From positions 1 to 32,164 of the IMG/VR virus record IMGVR_UViG_3300020167_000005: 32,164 bases of DNA; one strand, 5' to 3'. Below are positions 9,308 to 17,349 of this stretch, in pieces. The notes under the pieces were generated by a model. That model was not told the origin of the DNA, searched no databases, and was given only the letters and a program-made list of their open reading frames with translations. The stretch comes from a virus. Position 1 is the stretch's first letter. Each line of letters opens with the position of its first letter. The position numbers were made by a program, and so were the translations under genes.

Positions 9308-10462
9308 ATGAGTACCACCATTGCAGAAACATCGCCAGCCGAAACCAAATCAAGTCCGTTTAGTGCGGCACTAGAAAATGCGTTTAACGGAGATAACGCT
9401 TTGCCTGTTGAAACCGAAAGCACATCACAGGAACCAGCTAAGGTTGCAAAAGAAAGCTCCAAGTCAGTTCCTGACGCTTTGTTCAAGAGGGCTGACTCTG
9501 ATACCCGATCCGTTGAAGAGTCGCTGCCAGAAAAAACTGCTGCGGATGAAATTGCCGAACCGCCAAAACTGGACGCCAAGGGCAAAGCTGGCTGGGAGGC
9601 ATTGAAGAAAACGGCGCGAGAAGAATCCACCAAACGGGCGGAACTAGAACGGCAAATTGAAGATTGGAAATCCAAGGGCCGCGATCCTGAGACACTGGAA
9701 AAACACCTTTCTGAGCGCGACAAACGAATTGCTGACTACGAAGAGCGTGTTGCTCGCGTTGATCTGGAGCTTACAGACAGCTTTAAACGAGACATCATTG
9801 AACCGCGCCAAAAGGAAATTGGTAAAGCCAAGGCACTTGCGGATGAGATGGAAGTCAATCCAGACGAAATGAGTTCTGCTCTTAACTTGAGGGGCAAGGC
9901 TCGTTCTAATGCGCTTCGTGAAATGGGAATTGATCCTGATGGCGGTCGCATTAGCCGCATCATGGATAACCTGGATGAAATCCATGACCGCGCCGAGTAT
10001 GATCGTGCTAATGCCAAGCAAGCTCTGGAATATCGCATTGAACGCGAGCGCATGGATAAGCTGTCCGAGCATGGCGAGTTTGTAAAAACCAAGTTCTTGC
10101 AATTTGATGACATGACCAAACGGATGCGATCAAAACTGGAAATCTTAAATCAAGTAGATGGGCATGAGGATTGGAACACCAAGTCAAGGGGGGTAGTAGA
10201 AAGCGCACGCGCCTACATTCAGGACAATCCTTATGCCGATGTGGAAGCGGTAATTGAGGCGAAATCCATGCCAGTATATCGCGAACTGTTTCTGGAAACC
10301 CGCGAGCGTGAGGCTGCGCTGGAATCTAGGGTGGCAGAAATGGAGAAGGAGTTGAAAGCCATTCATGGACGCTCGCCTTCTCTGACGCAACGAGGACAGG
10401 CGGCAACCACTGGCAATTCAAAACCGTTTAGCTCTATGATCGCGGAGGCGTTTGGACAATGA
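9308..10462 (+). CDS. Capsid assembly scaffolding-like protein
   Basis: The 384-residue product is highly charged and almost entirely helical. It has a Ser/Thr/Glu-rich disordered N-terminus, long coiled-coil stretches (residues ~95-180 and 330-350) and few aromatic residues. This composition, together with the position after the portal and upstream of the major capsid gene, fits an internal scaffold that guides prohead assembly and then leaves. The A-rich leader (CCAAAACAAT) has no Shine-Dalgarno sequence. Scaffolds diverge quickly, so composition and synteny are the only evidence. Normally the capsid gene would follow directly; here 5.4 kb of sugar genes intervene. Confidence 0.75.
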   Translation: MSTTIAETSPAETKSSPFSAALENAFNGDNALPVETESTSQEPAKVAKESSKSVPDALFKRADSDTRSVEESLPEKTAADEIAEPPKLDAKGKAGWEALKKTAREESTKRAELERQIEDWKSKGRDPETLEKHLSERDKRIADYEERVARVDLELTDSFKRDIIEPRQKEIGKAKALADEMEVNPDEMSSALNLRGKARSNALREMGIDPDGGRISRIMDNLDEIHDRAEYDRANAKQALEYRIERERMDKLSEHGEFVKTKFLQFDDMTKRMRSKLEILNQVDGHEDWNTKSRGVVESARAYIQDNPYADVEAVIEAKSMPVYRELFLETREREAALESRVAEMEKELKAIHGRSPSLTQRGQAATTGNSKPFSSMIAEAFGQ

Positions 10463-11376
10463 TTCTTGTCATTGCGTTCTGTCATAAAGACAAAGCAAAA
10501 GCCGTTTGTCTTGCCAACTGGATTGCAGAGTTGGGCGGCACTAACAAACATGATCTTTTGCTTGGGTATCACGAAGACACCACACCGGACCCAATTCACG
10601 AAATCCTTAAGCCCCACTTCAACCACGTTGGCGGATTTAAGATCAGCGACTCGGAGACAAACTATCCGGCAATTGCCAATATCATGTGGCATGAGTGTTT
10701 GAAAACCGTTGCAGATCAATTTAATGCACCGTGGTTCTGGATGGAGCCAGACGCCGTTCCGTTGACGCCAGATTGGCTAGACAAGATTGAGGACGAGTAT
10801 CTTAAGGCCAAGAAGCCCTTTATGCTTGATCGCGTAATTACCCCAACACGCTCACACAACAGCGGCGTTGGAGTGTATCCTGGCAGGGTGCGCGACTACA
10901 CTACGCGCTTGTGGGAGCTTTCAAACATGCCGTGGGACGTGTTTTTGGCCGAGGAGATCACGCCGTTCACACATCACACAGAATTGATTCACGACAAATT
11001 CTATCGTGTGTGGGACGACCCAGACAGCGGACCTCCAGTTTTTCCTGACGCCAATTCCCTTTCCATTATTGAACCAAGTGCCGTGTTGTTTCATCGAAAC
11101 AAGGATGGCAGTTTGATTGAACGTCTTCGCGAATCGCGGGGTAGTGTAAGTGTAACACACCCCGTTCTCATCGGCGGGGAGATTGCCGGTGCGACCCCGG
11201 CCCCCGCAACTGTTGACGTTGTCGCCATGCTTCGTCAAATTGCTGAATTGCAGGAAAAGCTAAAAGCGCAAACTGTAACAACTCCGGTTACAGATGGGAA
11301 AAGGCAGCGCACGCCAACGCAAATTCAAGCCGCAAAAGATCGCATGGCAAAAGCGCGAGCAGGGAGAAAGCCGTGA
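10459..11376 (+). CDS. Glycosyltransferase-like protein 1 (GT-A type)
   Basis: The 305-residue product starts in an ATGA overlap with the scaffold stop codon. The first ~230 residues look like a nucleotide-sugar transferase: an N-terminal beta-strand MILVIAFCHKDK, then WMEPDAVPL with an ExD motif at residues 96-98, where GT-A enzymes carry the metal-binding DxD. A later SGVGVYPG segment fits the acceptor side. The last ~80 residues are a linker, a short coiled coil and a very basic tail (KDRMAKARAGRKP), not typical of soluble glycosyltransferases and perhaps a docking segment. It is the first gene of the seven-gene sugar cassette. Donor and acceptor are unknown. Confidence 0.65.
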   Translation: MILVIAFCHKDKAKAVCLANWIAELGGTNKHDLLLGYHEDTTPDPIHEILKPHFNHVGGFKISDSETNYPAIANIMWHECLKTVADQFNAPWFWMEPDAVPLTPDWLDKIEDEYLKAKKPFMLDRVITPTRSHNSGVGVYPGRVRDYTTRLWELSNMPWDVFLAEEITPFTHHTELIHDKFYRVWDDPDSGPPVFPDANSLSIIEPSAVLFHRNKDGSLIERLRESRGSVSVTHPVLIGGEIAGATPAPATVDVVAMLRQIAELQEKLKAQTVTTPVTDGKRQRTPTQIQAAKDRMAKARAGRKP

Positions 11377-12062
11377 ACTGCGACATCTTCATTCGTAGCT
11401 ACGAAAAGGATTTCGAGTGGTTAAAATACTGCCTTCGTTCAATCCAGCGTTTTGCTACCGGATTCAGAAACGTAATTGTGGTGGTTCCAAATGGGCAAAC
11501 GCCACCAACCGGACCAGTCGAAAAAGTTTTCTATGTCCATGAAGGATGCGATGGATACATGCACCAGCAGCTAACCAAGCTGCACGCGGACTGTTTTTCC
11601 GACGCCGAGGTGTTTCTGTTTATGGACAGTGACACCATATTCACGCGGCCAATTTCGGCCCGTAATGCGTTTGATTCGTGGCTCTACACACCATACTCCA
11701 GTCTAAATGATCCAAACACGATGACATGGAGGAAGGTTGTGGAGAAAGCCATCGGAGTATTTCCAGAATACGAGTTTATGCGAAGGCATCCGTTGAGCGT
11801 CCAGAAATGGATGCTGCAAGGATTGCGCGATTTCTTTTGGCAGAAACACGGCATGAGCTTGGAAAGCTACATCATCGCGCAGCCGGGCCATGAGTTCAGC
11901 GAGTGGAATGTCATCGGAGCGTGGCTGTGGTATTTTCATCGCAGCAAGGTGCAATGGCAGAACACCGACGAAAAACTGGGAGTTCCGTTTGTCCATCAGT
12001 CGTATTCTTGGGGCGGACTCAACGATGACATTCGCAAGAACCTGGAGGAGGCGTTGGCATGA
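11373..12062 (+). CDS. Glycosyltransferase-like protein 2 (DxD motif)
   Basis: The 229-residue product starts at a GTG behind an AGGGAGAA Shine-Dalgarno and overlaps the upstream stop. The N-terminus (CDIFIRSYEKDFEWLKYCL) and the strand VIVVVPNG are typical of small GT-A transferases resembling the DUF6492 group. The metal-binding motif is DSD at residues 85-87 within FLFMDSDTIF. The C-terminal WSWGGLNDD-like end closes the fold. No membrane segment is present, so the enzyme should be cytoplasmic. Together with its neighbours it probably adds one sugar of a short glycan. Specificity cannot be read. Confidence 0.75.
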   Translation: MNCDIFIRSYEKDFEWLKYCLRSIQRFATGFRNVIVVVPNGQTPPTGPVEKVFYVHEGCDGYMHQQLTKLHADCFSDAEVFLFMDSDTIFTRPISARNAFDSWLYTPYSSLNDPNTMTWRKVVEKAIGVFPEYEFMRRHPLSVQKWMLQGLRDFFWQKHGMSLESYIIAQPGHEFSEWNVIGAWLWYFHRSKVQWQNTDEKLGVPFVHQSYSWGGLNDDIRKNLEEALA

Positions 12063-12784
12063 GCAATGTGCTTGTGCTTGTGCTGAGTTCCCGCCGCGAA
12101 CCGTGGGGCGATCTGATGGATGTCTCACTGGCAACGTGGGATGCTGACCCCCATTCTGATGTGCAGACGCTTTACTACTGCGCCCACGGCAGCAATCAGC
12201 TTATCCGTGACAATGTGCGCTATTCGGCAATGGAAGATTCTTTGGAGAATATCAGCCCCCGCACTTTGGAAGCGTTGGGATGGGCGCTGGAACTGCCGGA
12301 TTGGAAGTATTTGGCGCGACCTAACTCAAGCTGCTACGTCCATAAGGGTAATCTAGCCAAGCATTGCGACACGTTGCCGGAGACGGACGTATTGCGAGGT
12401 GCATGGGCTGGCGGTGATTCCGCCAATCCGTCTGTTGGATTTCTATGGGGAGGCGGTCAATACATCATATCGCGTGATGTTGTGGAGCGAATGGTCAAAG
12501 CTGGGGCTGGGTGGAAGAACGGACTCATGGATGACGAGGCCATAACGGACTGCGCCAAAGGAGTTGGCATTTCAATGAATCAAGGGTGCGTATTTGCTAC
12601 GATTGACGACCAGTTTGAGGGCAAGTGGTTGTGCATGTGTTACGGACTTGGTGAACCGTTTACATTTACCGACTTTGCCGACTTGAAAAAAGCCGATGGG
12701 CATTTCTTCTTTCGCGTAAAGCAAGATCATAATAGGCGGCTAGATGAGAAGCTGATGCGGGAGCTAAAGAAGAACCTGCCATGA
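12059..12784 (+). CDS. Glycosyltransferase-like protein 3 (GT31/Fringe-like)
   Basis: The 241-residue product begins in an ATGA overlap behind a strong GGAGGAGG site. Residues 87-98 (RPNSSCYVHKGN) resemble the R-T-N-x-S-S-F region of galactosyltransferase-like phage enzymes. Residues 131-142 (GGGQYIISRDVV) match the glycine-rich S-R-D motif of GT31-type enzymes. The acidic MDDEAI near residue 157 fits the downstream catalytic E/DD. All three landmarks are in the expected order. No signal peptide or membrane segment is present. The sugar donor is unknown. Confidence 0.6.
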   Translation: MSNVLVLVLSSRREPWGDLMDVSLATWDADPHSDVQTLYYCAHGSNQLIRDNVRYSAMEDSLENISPRTLEALGWALELPDWKYLARPNSSCYVHKGNLAKHCDTLPETDVLRGAWAGGDSANPSVGFLWGGGQYIISRDVVERMVKAGAGWKNGLMDDEAITDCAKGVGISMNQGCVFATIDDQFEGKWLCMCYGLGEPFTFTDFADLKKADGHFFFRVKQDHNRRLDEKLMRELKKNLP

Positions 12785-13539
12785 TCTACACCTTTGACAC
12801 CAAGCGGGCGCAACTGCGGGATGGATTCTATCAGACCGGCAGCGGGACGCGTTGTGTGTTGATTGTCGGTTCCTGCCGGACAATGGCGTTCTTAAACTAT
12901 CTTGCAGCTTGGAATGAGATAAGCGGAAACGGTTTTACGATTCGCTATATCAACCCGTTTGACTGGCACTGGAACGCAGCAGACGAACTGGTGGACTTAG
13001 AAAAGGCAATTGATGCTCTAGAAATTAACAGCGGAATCCTTGGTGTAATAGGCAACACCGAGATATTCATCCACGAACACTACGGAAACTACGGGATGTT
13101 CAATACGTCGAGAGACGCTGCAAAGAATATCTATCAGTTCGGAATGAACGCGAACACGGACATTGGTATTCCAAACTTTCACGATCACTTCATTCTCTAC
13201 AACGATTTTGCGGCGTTCGGTGAAGTGCCAGAGGATTGGAAAGAGCGTGGGTTAGCGGCAGTCGATAAGTTCTGTGACCTCTGCGCCAAGACCAGTTTTC
13301 CAGATATGGCTGAATACTTCCGAAACAACTGGCAAAACATGCGCTTGTTCTGGACTCCAAACCATACCAGCGGGGCGTTTACACTTTACCTGTTTCGCAG
13401 GATGAATGAAGTGTTCCTGCATCTTCCACTAGACAATGATTTCTGGCAGCGGATTGGTGGTGACGATATGTTCCGCGATCCACATACTCCCGTTCATCAA
13501 AAGGACATCGAAACATACAAACTTACATGGAATCACTAG
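12781..13539 (+). CDS. WcbI-like polysaccharide biosynthesis protein (putative)
   Basis: The 252-residue product has an N-terminal strand ending in VLIVGSCRTMAFL, with GSCRT at residues 30-34. WcbI-type capsule proteins carry a similar Cys/Ser-containing loop after the first strand of an SGNH-like fold. A late HTSGAF and a DPHTPVH segment could supply the histidine of such a site. WcbI proteins are believed to act as acyl- or acetyltransferases in capsule synthesis. The match is by motif and context, not firm homology. It overlaps genes on both sides in the cassette (4 bases upstream, 13 downstream). Confidence 0.5.
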   Translation: MIYTFDTKRAQLRDGFYQTGSGTRCVLIVGSCRTMAFLNYLAAWNEISGNGFTIRYINPFDWHWNAADELVDLEKAIDALEINSGILGVIGNTEIFIHEHYGNYGMFNTSRDAAKNIYQFGMNANTDIGIPNFHDHFILYNDFAAFGEVPEDWKERGLAAVDKFCDLCAKTSFPDMAEYFRNNWQNMRLFWTPNHTSGAFTLYLFRRMNEVFLHLPLDNDFWQRIGGDDMFRDPHTPVHQKDIETYKLTWNH

Positions 13540-14081
13540 CCAACATATTTACGCGCATTGGACATTTTGGAAGCGATGCTGGTCATAATGACAAAGGATC
13601 AACTCATTCCTACATTGAATCATACGAGCGTTTGTTTTCACCGTATCGGGAATTTGCCGACGTTCTAGAAATTGGACTGGCATCAGGAAAGTCATTGGAC
13701 TTGTGGGGTGAATACTTCGGACCAAAAAGCACTATAATCGGTGTGGACATTTCTGTGGTGTTTGACACGTCGCGATTCCAACCACCGCGATTTAATGTGA
13801 TCCAGGCAGATGCAACAAGCCAAGCGGCTATTGTTGCGCTTGGTCAAGCAAAGTTTGACATTATCATTGATGACGGAAGCCACATGCAAGCCGACCAAGA
13901 GGCGGCGTTTCGCCTGCTATCACCGCGAGTCAAGGCGGGTGGTCTTTACATTATTGAAGACATCCTCAGTCCCGAATCTAGCGTCCCATCGCTCCGCGCT
14001 CTTCATCCAAACTGCGAGGTAATTGACCTGCGTGGAGTGAAGGGACGGTTTGATGACATGCTGTTGGTTTATCGTTTCTAA
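13527..14081 (+). CDS. Class I SAM-dependent methyltransferase, probably sugar O-methyltransferase
   Basis: The 184-residue product has motif I VLEIGLASGKSL, motif II IIGVDIS and the post-I acidic FDIIIDDGSH, then IIEDIL. This order and the N-terminal GSDAGHNDKGSTHSYIESY pattern resemble sugar O-methyltransferases of the MycE/TylF/CmcI type, where the DDGSH acid-rich loop binds a metal. The overlap with the upstream stop is 13 bases. It is shorter than MycE-type enzymes (around 240-400 residues), so it may be a minimal catalytic domain. Expected role: methylation of a sugar hydroxyl on the glycan made by the cassette. Confidence 0.75.
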   Translation: MESLANIFTRIGHFGSDAGHNDKGSTHSYIESYERLFSPYREFADVLEIGLASGKSLDLWGEYFGPKSTIIGVDISVVFDTSRFQPPRFNVIQADATSQAAIVALGQAKFDIIIDDGSHMQADQEAAFRLLSPRVKAGGLYIIEDILSPESSVPSLRALHPNCEVIDLRGVKGRFDDMLLVYRF

Positions 14082-14083
14082 TT

Positions 14084-14761
14084 ATGAAAATGCTCGTCAC
14101 AGGAAAAAGCGGGTTTGTAGGTCGTCACGTTGTCCGCGAGTTGGAAAGCCGTGATGTTGAGATTGTGCCAGACTTCACTGACCGTCCCGAGGCGGTGATC
14201 CATCTCGGCTGGGGGCATCTTCCTAATTACGAATCATATCTACACTCGGCGCAAGTCCAGTGGCATCACGGCTTCCTAAGCGCAGTCATCGGAGATGGCA
14301 TCACAAACATTACCGCAGCGGGAAGCTGTTTGGAGTTGGTGGACGATCCTCCGGTTTATGGACTCGCCAAGATTAGCGTCCGCGATGGTTTGTTGTGGCG
14401 GCTTCCTACGGCCAAGTGGGTTCGGTTTTGGAATGTCTATGGGCCAGGGCAACGCGAAGAATGTTTGCTGCCGAGTCTTCGGCGCGCAATGGAGCGTGGA
14501 GACGAATCTTTCCAAGTCATTGACGGAATGCGCGATTTTATACCCGTTCAAGATGCGGCAAAGCGGCTGGTGGATATTGCGCTGCAAGAGGAGGAGTCTG
14601 GCGTATTCGATTGCGGAAGCGGCACCGCCGTTCCAGTGATTGATTTCTGCCGCAAATTCACGGGTGATAGCACGATCCGACTAGAAACAGGATACCCAAT
14701 GCCGTCCTACGAACCAAAAGTGTTTTCAATCCGCAACCGCAATGAACACGGCGATAGATAG
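14084..14761 (+). CDS. NAD(P)-dependent sugar-nucleotide epimerase/dehydratase family (SDR)
   Basis: The 225-residue product has the Rossmann motif TGKSGFVG (residues 6-13), a S81 candidate and the catalytic pair Y92-x3-K96 in VYGLAK. A WNVYGPGQR segment follows, which is typical of GalE/RmlD-like extended SDRs. The F-I-P-V-x-D-A segment (DFIPVQDAA) also fits. It is short for the family (about 300 residues), and several helices of the NAD-binding half look reduced. Probable role: epimerisation, reduction or dehydration of an NDP-sugar donor for the neighbouring transferases. No nucleotidyltransferase is present, so the NDP-sugar must come from the host. Confidence 0.8.
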   Translation: MKMLVTGKSGFVGRHVVRELESRDVEIVPDFTDRPEAVIHLGWGHLPNYESYLHSAQVQWHHGFLSAVIGDGITNITAAGSCLELVDDPPVYGLAKISVRDGLLWRLPTAKWVRFWNVYGPGQREECLLPSLRRAMERGDESFQVIDGMRDFIPVQDAAKRLVDIALQEEESGVFDCGSGTAVPVIDFCRKFTGDSTIRLETGYPMPSYEPKVFSIRNRNEHGDR

Positions 14762-15899
14762 ATGTTTGTGCTGCGAGGGGGCGCTGGTTCCTCTGGTAAA
14801 CTTTGGGCAGATGCCGTTGGTAAATACCTACGGTGTGACGGAAAAGTTTCCGTTGGCGGTCAACCGCTGCAAGGTCTGCTGCCATTTGCAGTTGTCGGAG
14901 GCGGTTGATCCGCTGGTGCTTTACAGTGATTACGCCTACTGTTCTGGAACTGGAAAAACCGCATTGGACTTCTTTTCAGGGTTTGCTCGCACGGCGTTGT
15001 CCTACGTTCCAAATGCCAAGCGGGTTCTGGACATTGCCAGCAATGATGGGAGCCAGTTGGATGCGTTTAAGTTGCTCGGGCTTTCAACGTCGGGAGTTGA
15101 CCCGGCAGAAAATCTGGCAGGAATTGCCGCAGCCAAAGGGCATCTCATTCGCATTTCGCTTTTTGAAGATGTTAAATTCCAGTCAAACGAGACATTTGAC
15201 ATCATCACCGCGCAGAATGTGGTGGCGCACACGCACCGGCCTGTGGAGTTCCTGTCCCGATGCGCGGACATTATGCACAAGGAGTCGCGGCTATTCGTCG
15301 CAACCTCGCAGGCAAACATGGTGGTGTTGGGCGAGTGCGACACGATCTACCACGAACACGTCAGCTACTTCAATGCGGGGTCCATGATGCGCCTGGCCGA
15401 ACGCGCTGGGCTGCGACTGCTGGACATTGTGATGAACGACATCCACGGCACCAGCTACGTTTTTGTGCTTGGAATCGCTGGCGAGCCGTCCGTCCGTGTA
15501 GCGCAACGGATGCAATGGGAGAATGCGGTGGGGCTGACTAGACCGGGTCTTTACAGATGGTGGAAAACCCATATTGCAGAGAAGATCGAGCGGCTGGGCA
15601 GAACGATTGACGGATTCAAGAAGGATGGATTCCTCACTGTTGGCTGCGGAGCGGCGGCAAAGGGCATCTCCATGCTGAACATGGCAGGGGCAAAATTGGA
15701 CGTGTTGGCCGACAACACGCCGACAAAACATTACAAGATGACTAGCGAAATGCTGATTATGCCGTTTGACGAGATTGCCAATCTAAAAGAACCAAAGGTG
15801 TTGTTCGTGGTGCTGGCGTGGAATGTCGGCGTGGAGATTCGCCGCAACGTGGAGAAATTGCGAAGCAGGGCGGAAGATGTGTTTATTGAGATTCGCTAA
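14742..15899 (+). CDS. Sugar C-methyltransferase (NovU/TylC3/TcaB9-like)
   Basis: All three parts of this 385-residue family are visible. First is an N-terminal zinc module with C8-x2-C11 and C43-x2-C46. Next is a Rossmann methyltransferase core with motif I VLDIASNDGSQL (residues 95-106) and TAQNVVAHTH. Then come the diagnostic YHEHVSYF (E205, H206) and a C-terminal second Rossmann-like domain with GCGAAAKG. In TcaB9-type enzymes this protein adds a methyl group to C3 of a 4-keto dTDP-sugar, using the Glu/His pair as catalytic residues. The start overlaps the SDR gene by 20 bases. It ends the cassette and strongly implies a branched-chain, methylated deoxysugar. Confidence 0.9.
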   Translation: MNTAIDRCLCCEGALVPLVNFGQMPLVNTYGVTEKFPLAVNRCKVCCHLQLSEAVDPLVLYSDYAYCSGTGKTALDFFSGFARTALSYVPNAKRVLDIASNDGSQLDAFKLLGLSTSGVDPAENLAGIAAAKGHLIRISLFEDVKFQSNETFDIITAQNVVAHTHRPVEFLSRCADIMHKESRLFVATSQANMVVLGECDTIYHEHVSYFNAGSMMRLAERAGLRLLDIVMNDIHGTSYVFVLGIAGEPSVRVAQRMQWENAVGLTRPGLYRWWKTHIAEKIERLGRTIDGFKKDGFLTVGCGAAAKGISMLNMAGAKLDVLADNTPTKHYKMTSEMLIMPFDEIANLKEPKVLFVVLAWNVGVEIRRNVEKLRSRAEDVFIEIR

Positions 15900-15907
15900 A
15901 ATAACAT

Positions 15908-15936
15908 TTGACGTTTTTACGGAACCACCGTAGAAA
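15908..15936 (+). promoter_or_regulatory. Sigma70-like promoter for the capsid gene
   Basis: TTGACG (15908-15913, 5 of 6 consensus bases) is followed after exactly 17 bases by TAGAAA (15931-15936, 4 of 6). It lies nine bases after the stop of the sugar cassette and about 160 bases before the capsid ATG. It would let the capsid gene be expressed independently of the 5.4 kb of sugar genes. Assigned from consensus match and spacing only. Confidence 0.6.
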
Positions 15937-16022
15937 ACCATTCAGAGGTTCTATTAAGCCGTGCTCCTCCGGTAAAAAAACTTGGGCTGTATCACAGGGA
16001 TTGGCCCGCCTGAAACCAAAAC

Positions 16023-16052
16023 GTGCGCCCGCTATCGGCGGGAATTTCGCAC
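16023..16052 (+). promoter_or_regulatory. Two-part hairpin in the capsid mRNA leader
   Basis: GTGCG (16023-16027) pairs with CGCAC (16048-16052). Inside it CCCGC (16028-16032) pairs with GCGGG (16038-16042) around a five-base loop; AATTT bulges out on the 3' side. It lies between the proposed promoter and the capsid ATG. It may stabilise the abundant capsid mRNA or keep the Shine-Dalgarno-free start region open. There is no T-tract, so a terminator is unlikely. Confidence 0.5.
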
Positions 16053-16094
16053 GGTTTCACGTCCACAAATACGCAGTTTTACTTACTTACTATC

Positions 16095-17345
16095 ATGGCC
16101 TGTCCCAATCCGTTTGCAGCAATTCAAATCGCTACCGAGCATCTCGGCAGCGAAATCTATGGTATCCCCACTCCGGCGACACCTTACTTTAACTTCGTCG
16201 AACGCGGCGTGTTTCCTCGAAACATGGGCGTTACGATGTCAACCTTCATCGCTGGCCGCGTCGAGCCTGACAGCAAATCTGCTGGCTGGTCTGCCGTTAC
16301 TCTGGACAGCGCGGGTTCCGGTTCTACCGGCCCGTCCATTACTGGCGGCATCTGCGCGGACAGCTTCACTTCTGTCCCTGTTGGATTCGATACGTTGCAA
16401 TACTCGCCCCGCAAGCTCCAGCTTCAGGGACCGTCTATTTGCCGCGATACGCTTAGTTTCGCGCATCAGCCCACGAAGTTCATCCAGCAGCACTACATCC
16501 CGTCTCTCGCCCACTATGTGAAGCGCAAGATCGATTTGGAGTTCCGTGACCAGATCATCAAGTTTTCGAACAAGATGTCGCTGGCGGCTGGTGGATTCTC
16601 CAACGTCGTTACCGCATCTACCAATCCGACCATCAAGCCAACTTCGCAGTTGAACTGGTCGTGGCTGGACGGCGTGGCTGTTCGCCTTATTGGCGACGGT
16701 GCTGCCAACTCAGACGGCGAAGAAATTGAGATGGGGCCAGACGGTCCTGTGTTCCCGGCTTTCATCGGCCTGGAGGCTCTCAATCGCCTGTTCCAGAACG
16801 GTTCGGCTTCTTCGCCCAACGCCTTCCGGCAGGACTTCCAGTATGCCGACTCGGGCAAAGGCGCAATGGCTCAGACTCTGAAATCCATTGGCGCTTCCCG
16901 GCAGATCAAAAACTTCCGGTTTGCTCCGGTTGTGAATCCTCCGCGCTTTACCTACAACAACTCTATTCTTGTTGAAGTTGAGCAGTTTGAGTTTGTCTCT
17001 GCAACCCACGGCCAGAAGTCCACCGAAACCAGCGCGTATCAGAACGCCGAATACGAAGCCATCGTCATTCCGCATCGTCGCCAGTTCAAGGCGGACATCC
17101 TGACTCCTGACTACGCCGGGCTTGATTATGAGCCGTCTATGTGGACGGGCGATTGGAAGTTCATCACTGGCGGCGAGCGTATCGTATCCAACAACGTGTG
17201 CTTTGATCCTATGCACAAGTGGGGCGCGCACTTCGCCGAGTTCATCTACGCACCGGAACCGATCCACACCAACTACGGCTGGGTCCTTTTTTACAAGCGG
17301 TGCAGCGGCGATCAATCCATCACGGCCTGTACTTCCGGCCTCTAA
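16095..17345 (+). CDS. Major capsid protein
   Basis: The 416-residue product sits downstream of portal and scaffold with its own promoter, as expected for the most abundant virion protein. It is rich in Phe, Tyr, Asn and Pro, with no membrane segment. It shows alternating strand and helix regions compatible with an HK97-like fold, including a long basic helix region (KFIQQHYIPSLAHYVKRKID) and a late Y-A-G-L-D-Y-E-P-S-M-W loop. The frame is open back to 16023, but the ATG at 16095 is the first methionine and follows an untranslated leader of about 160 bases. No Shine-Dalgarno sequence is present before it. Assignment is by synteny, length and composition. Confidence 0.82.
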   Translation: MACPNPFAAIQIATEHLGSEIYGIPTPATPYFNFVERGVFPRNMGVTMSTFIAGRVEPDSKSAGWSAVTLDSAGSGSTGPSITGGICADSFTSVPVGFDTLQYSPRKLQLQGPSICRDTLSFAHQPTKFIQQHYIPSLAHYVKRKIDLEFRDQIIKFSNKMSLAAGGFSNVVTASTNPTIKPTSQLNWSWLDGVAVRLIGDGAANSDGEEIEMGPDGPVFPAFIGLEALNRLFQNGSASSPNAFRQDFQYADSGKGAMAQTLKSIGASRQIKNFRFAPVVNPPRFTYNNSILVEVEQFEFVSATHGQKSTETSAYQNAEYEAIVIPHRRQFKADILTPDYAGLDYEPSMWTGDWKFITGGERIVSNNVCFDPMHKWGAHFAEFIYAPEPIHTNYGWVLFYKRCSGDQSITACTSGL

Positions 17346-17349
17346 AGTC

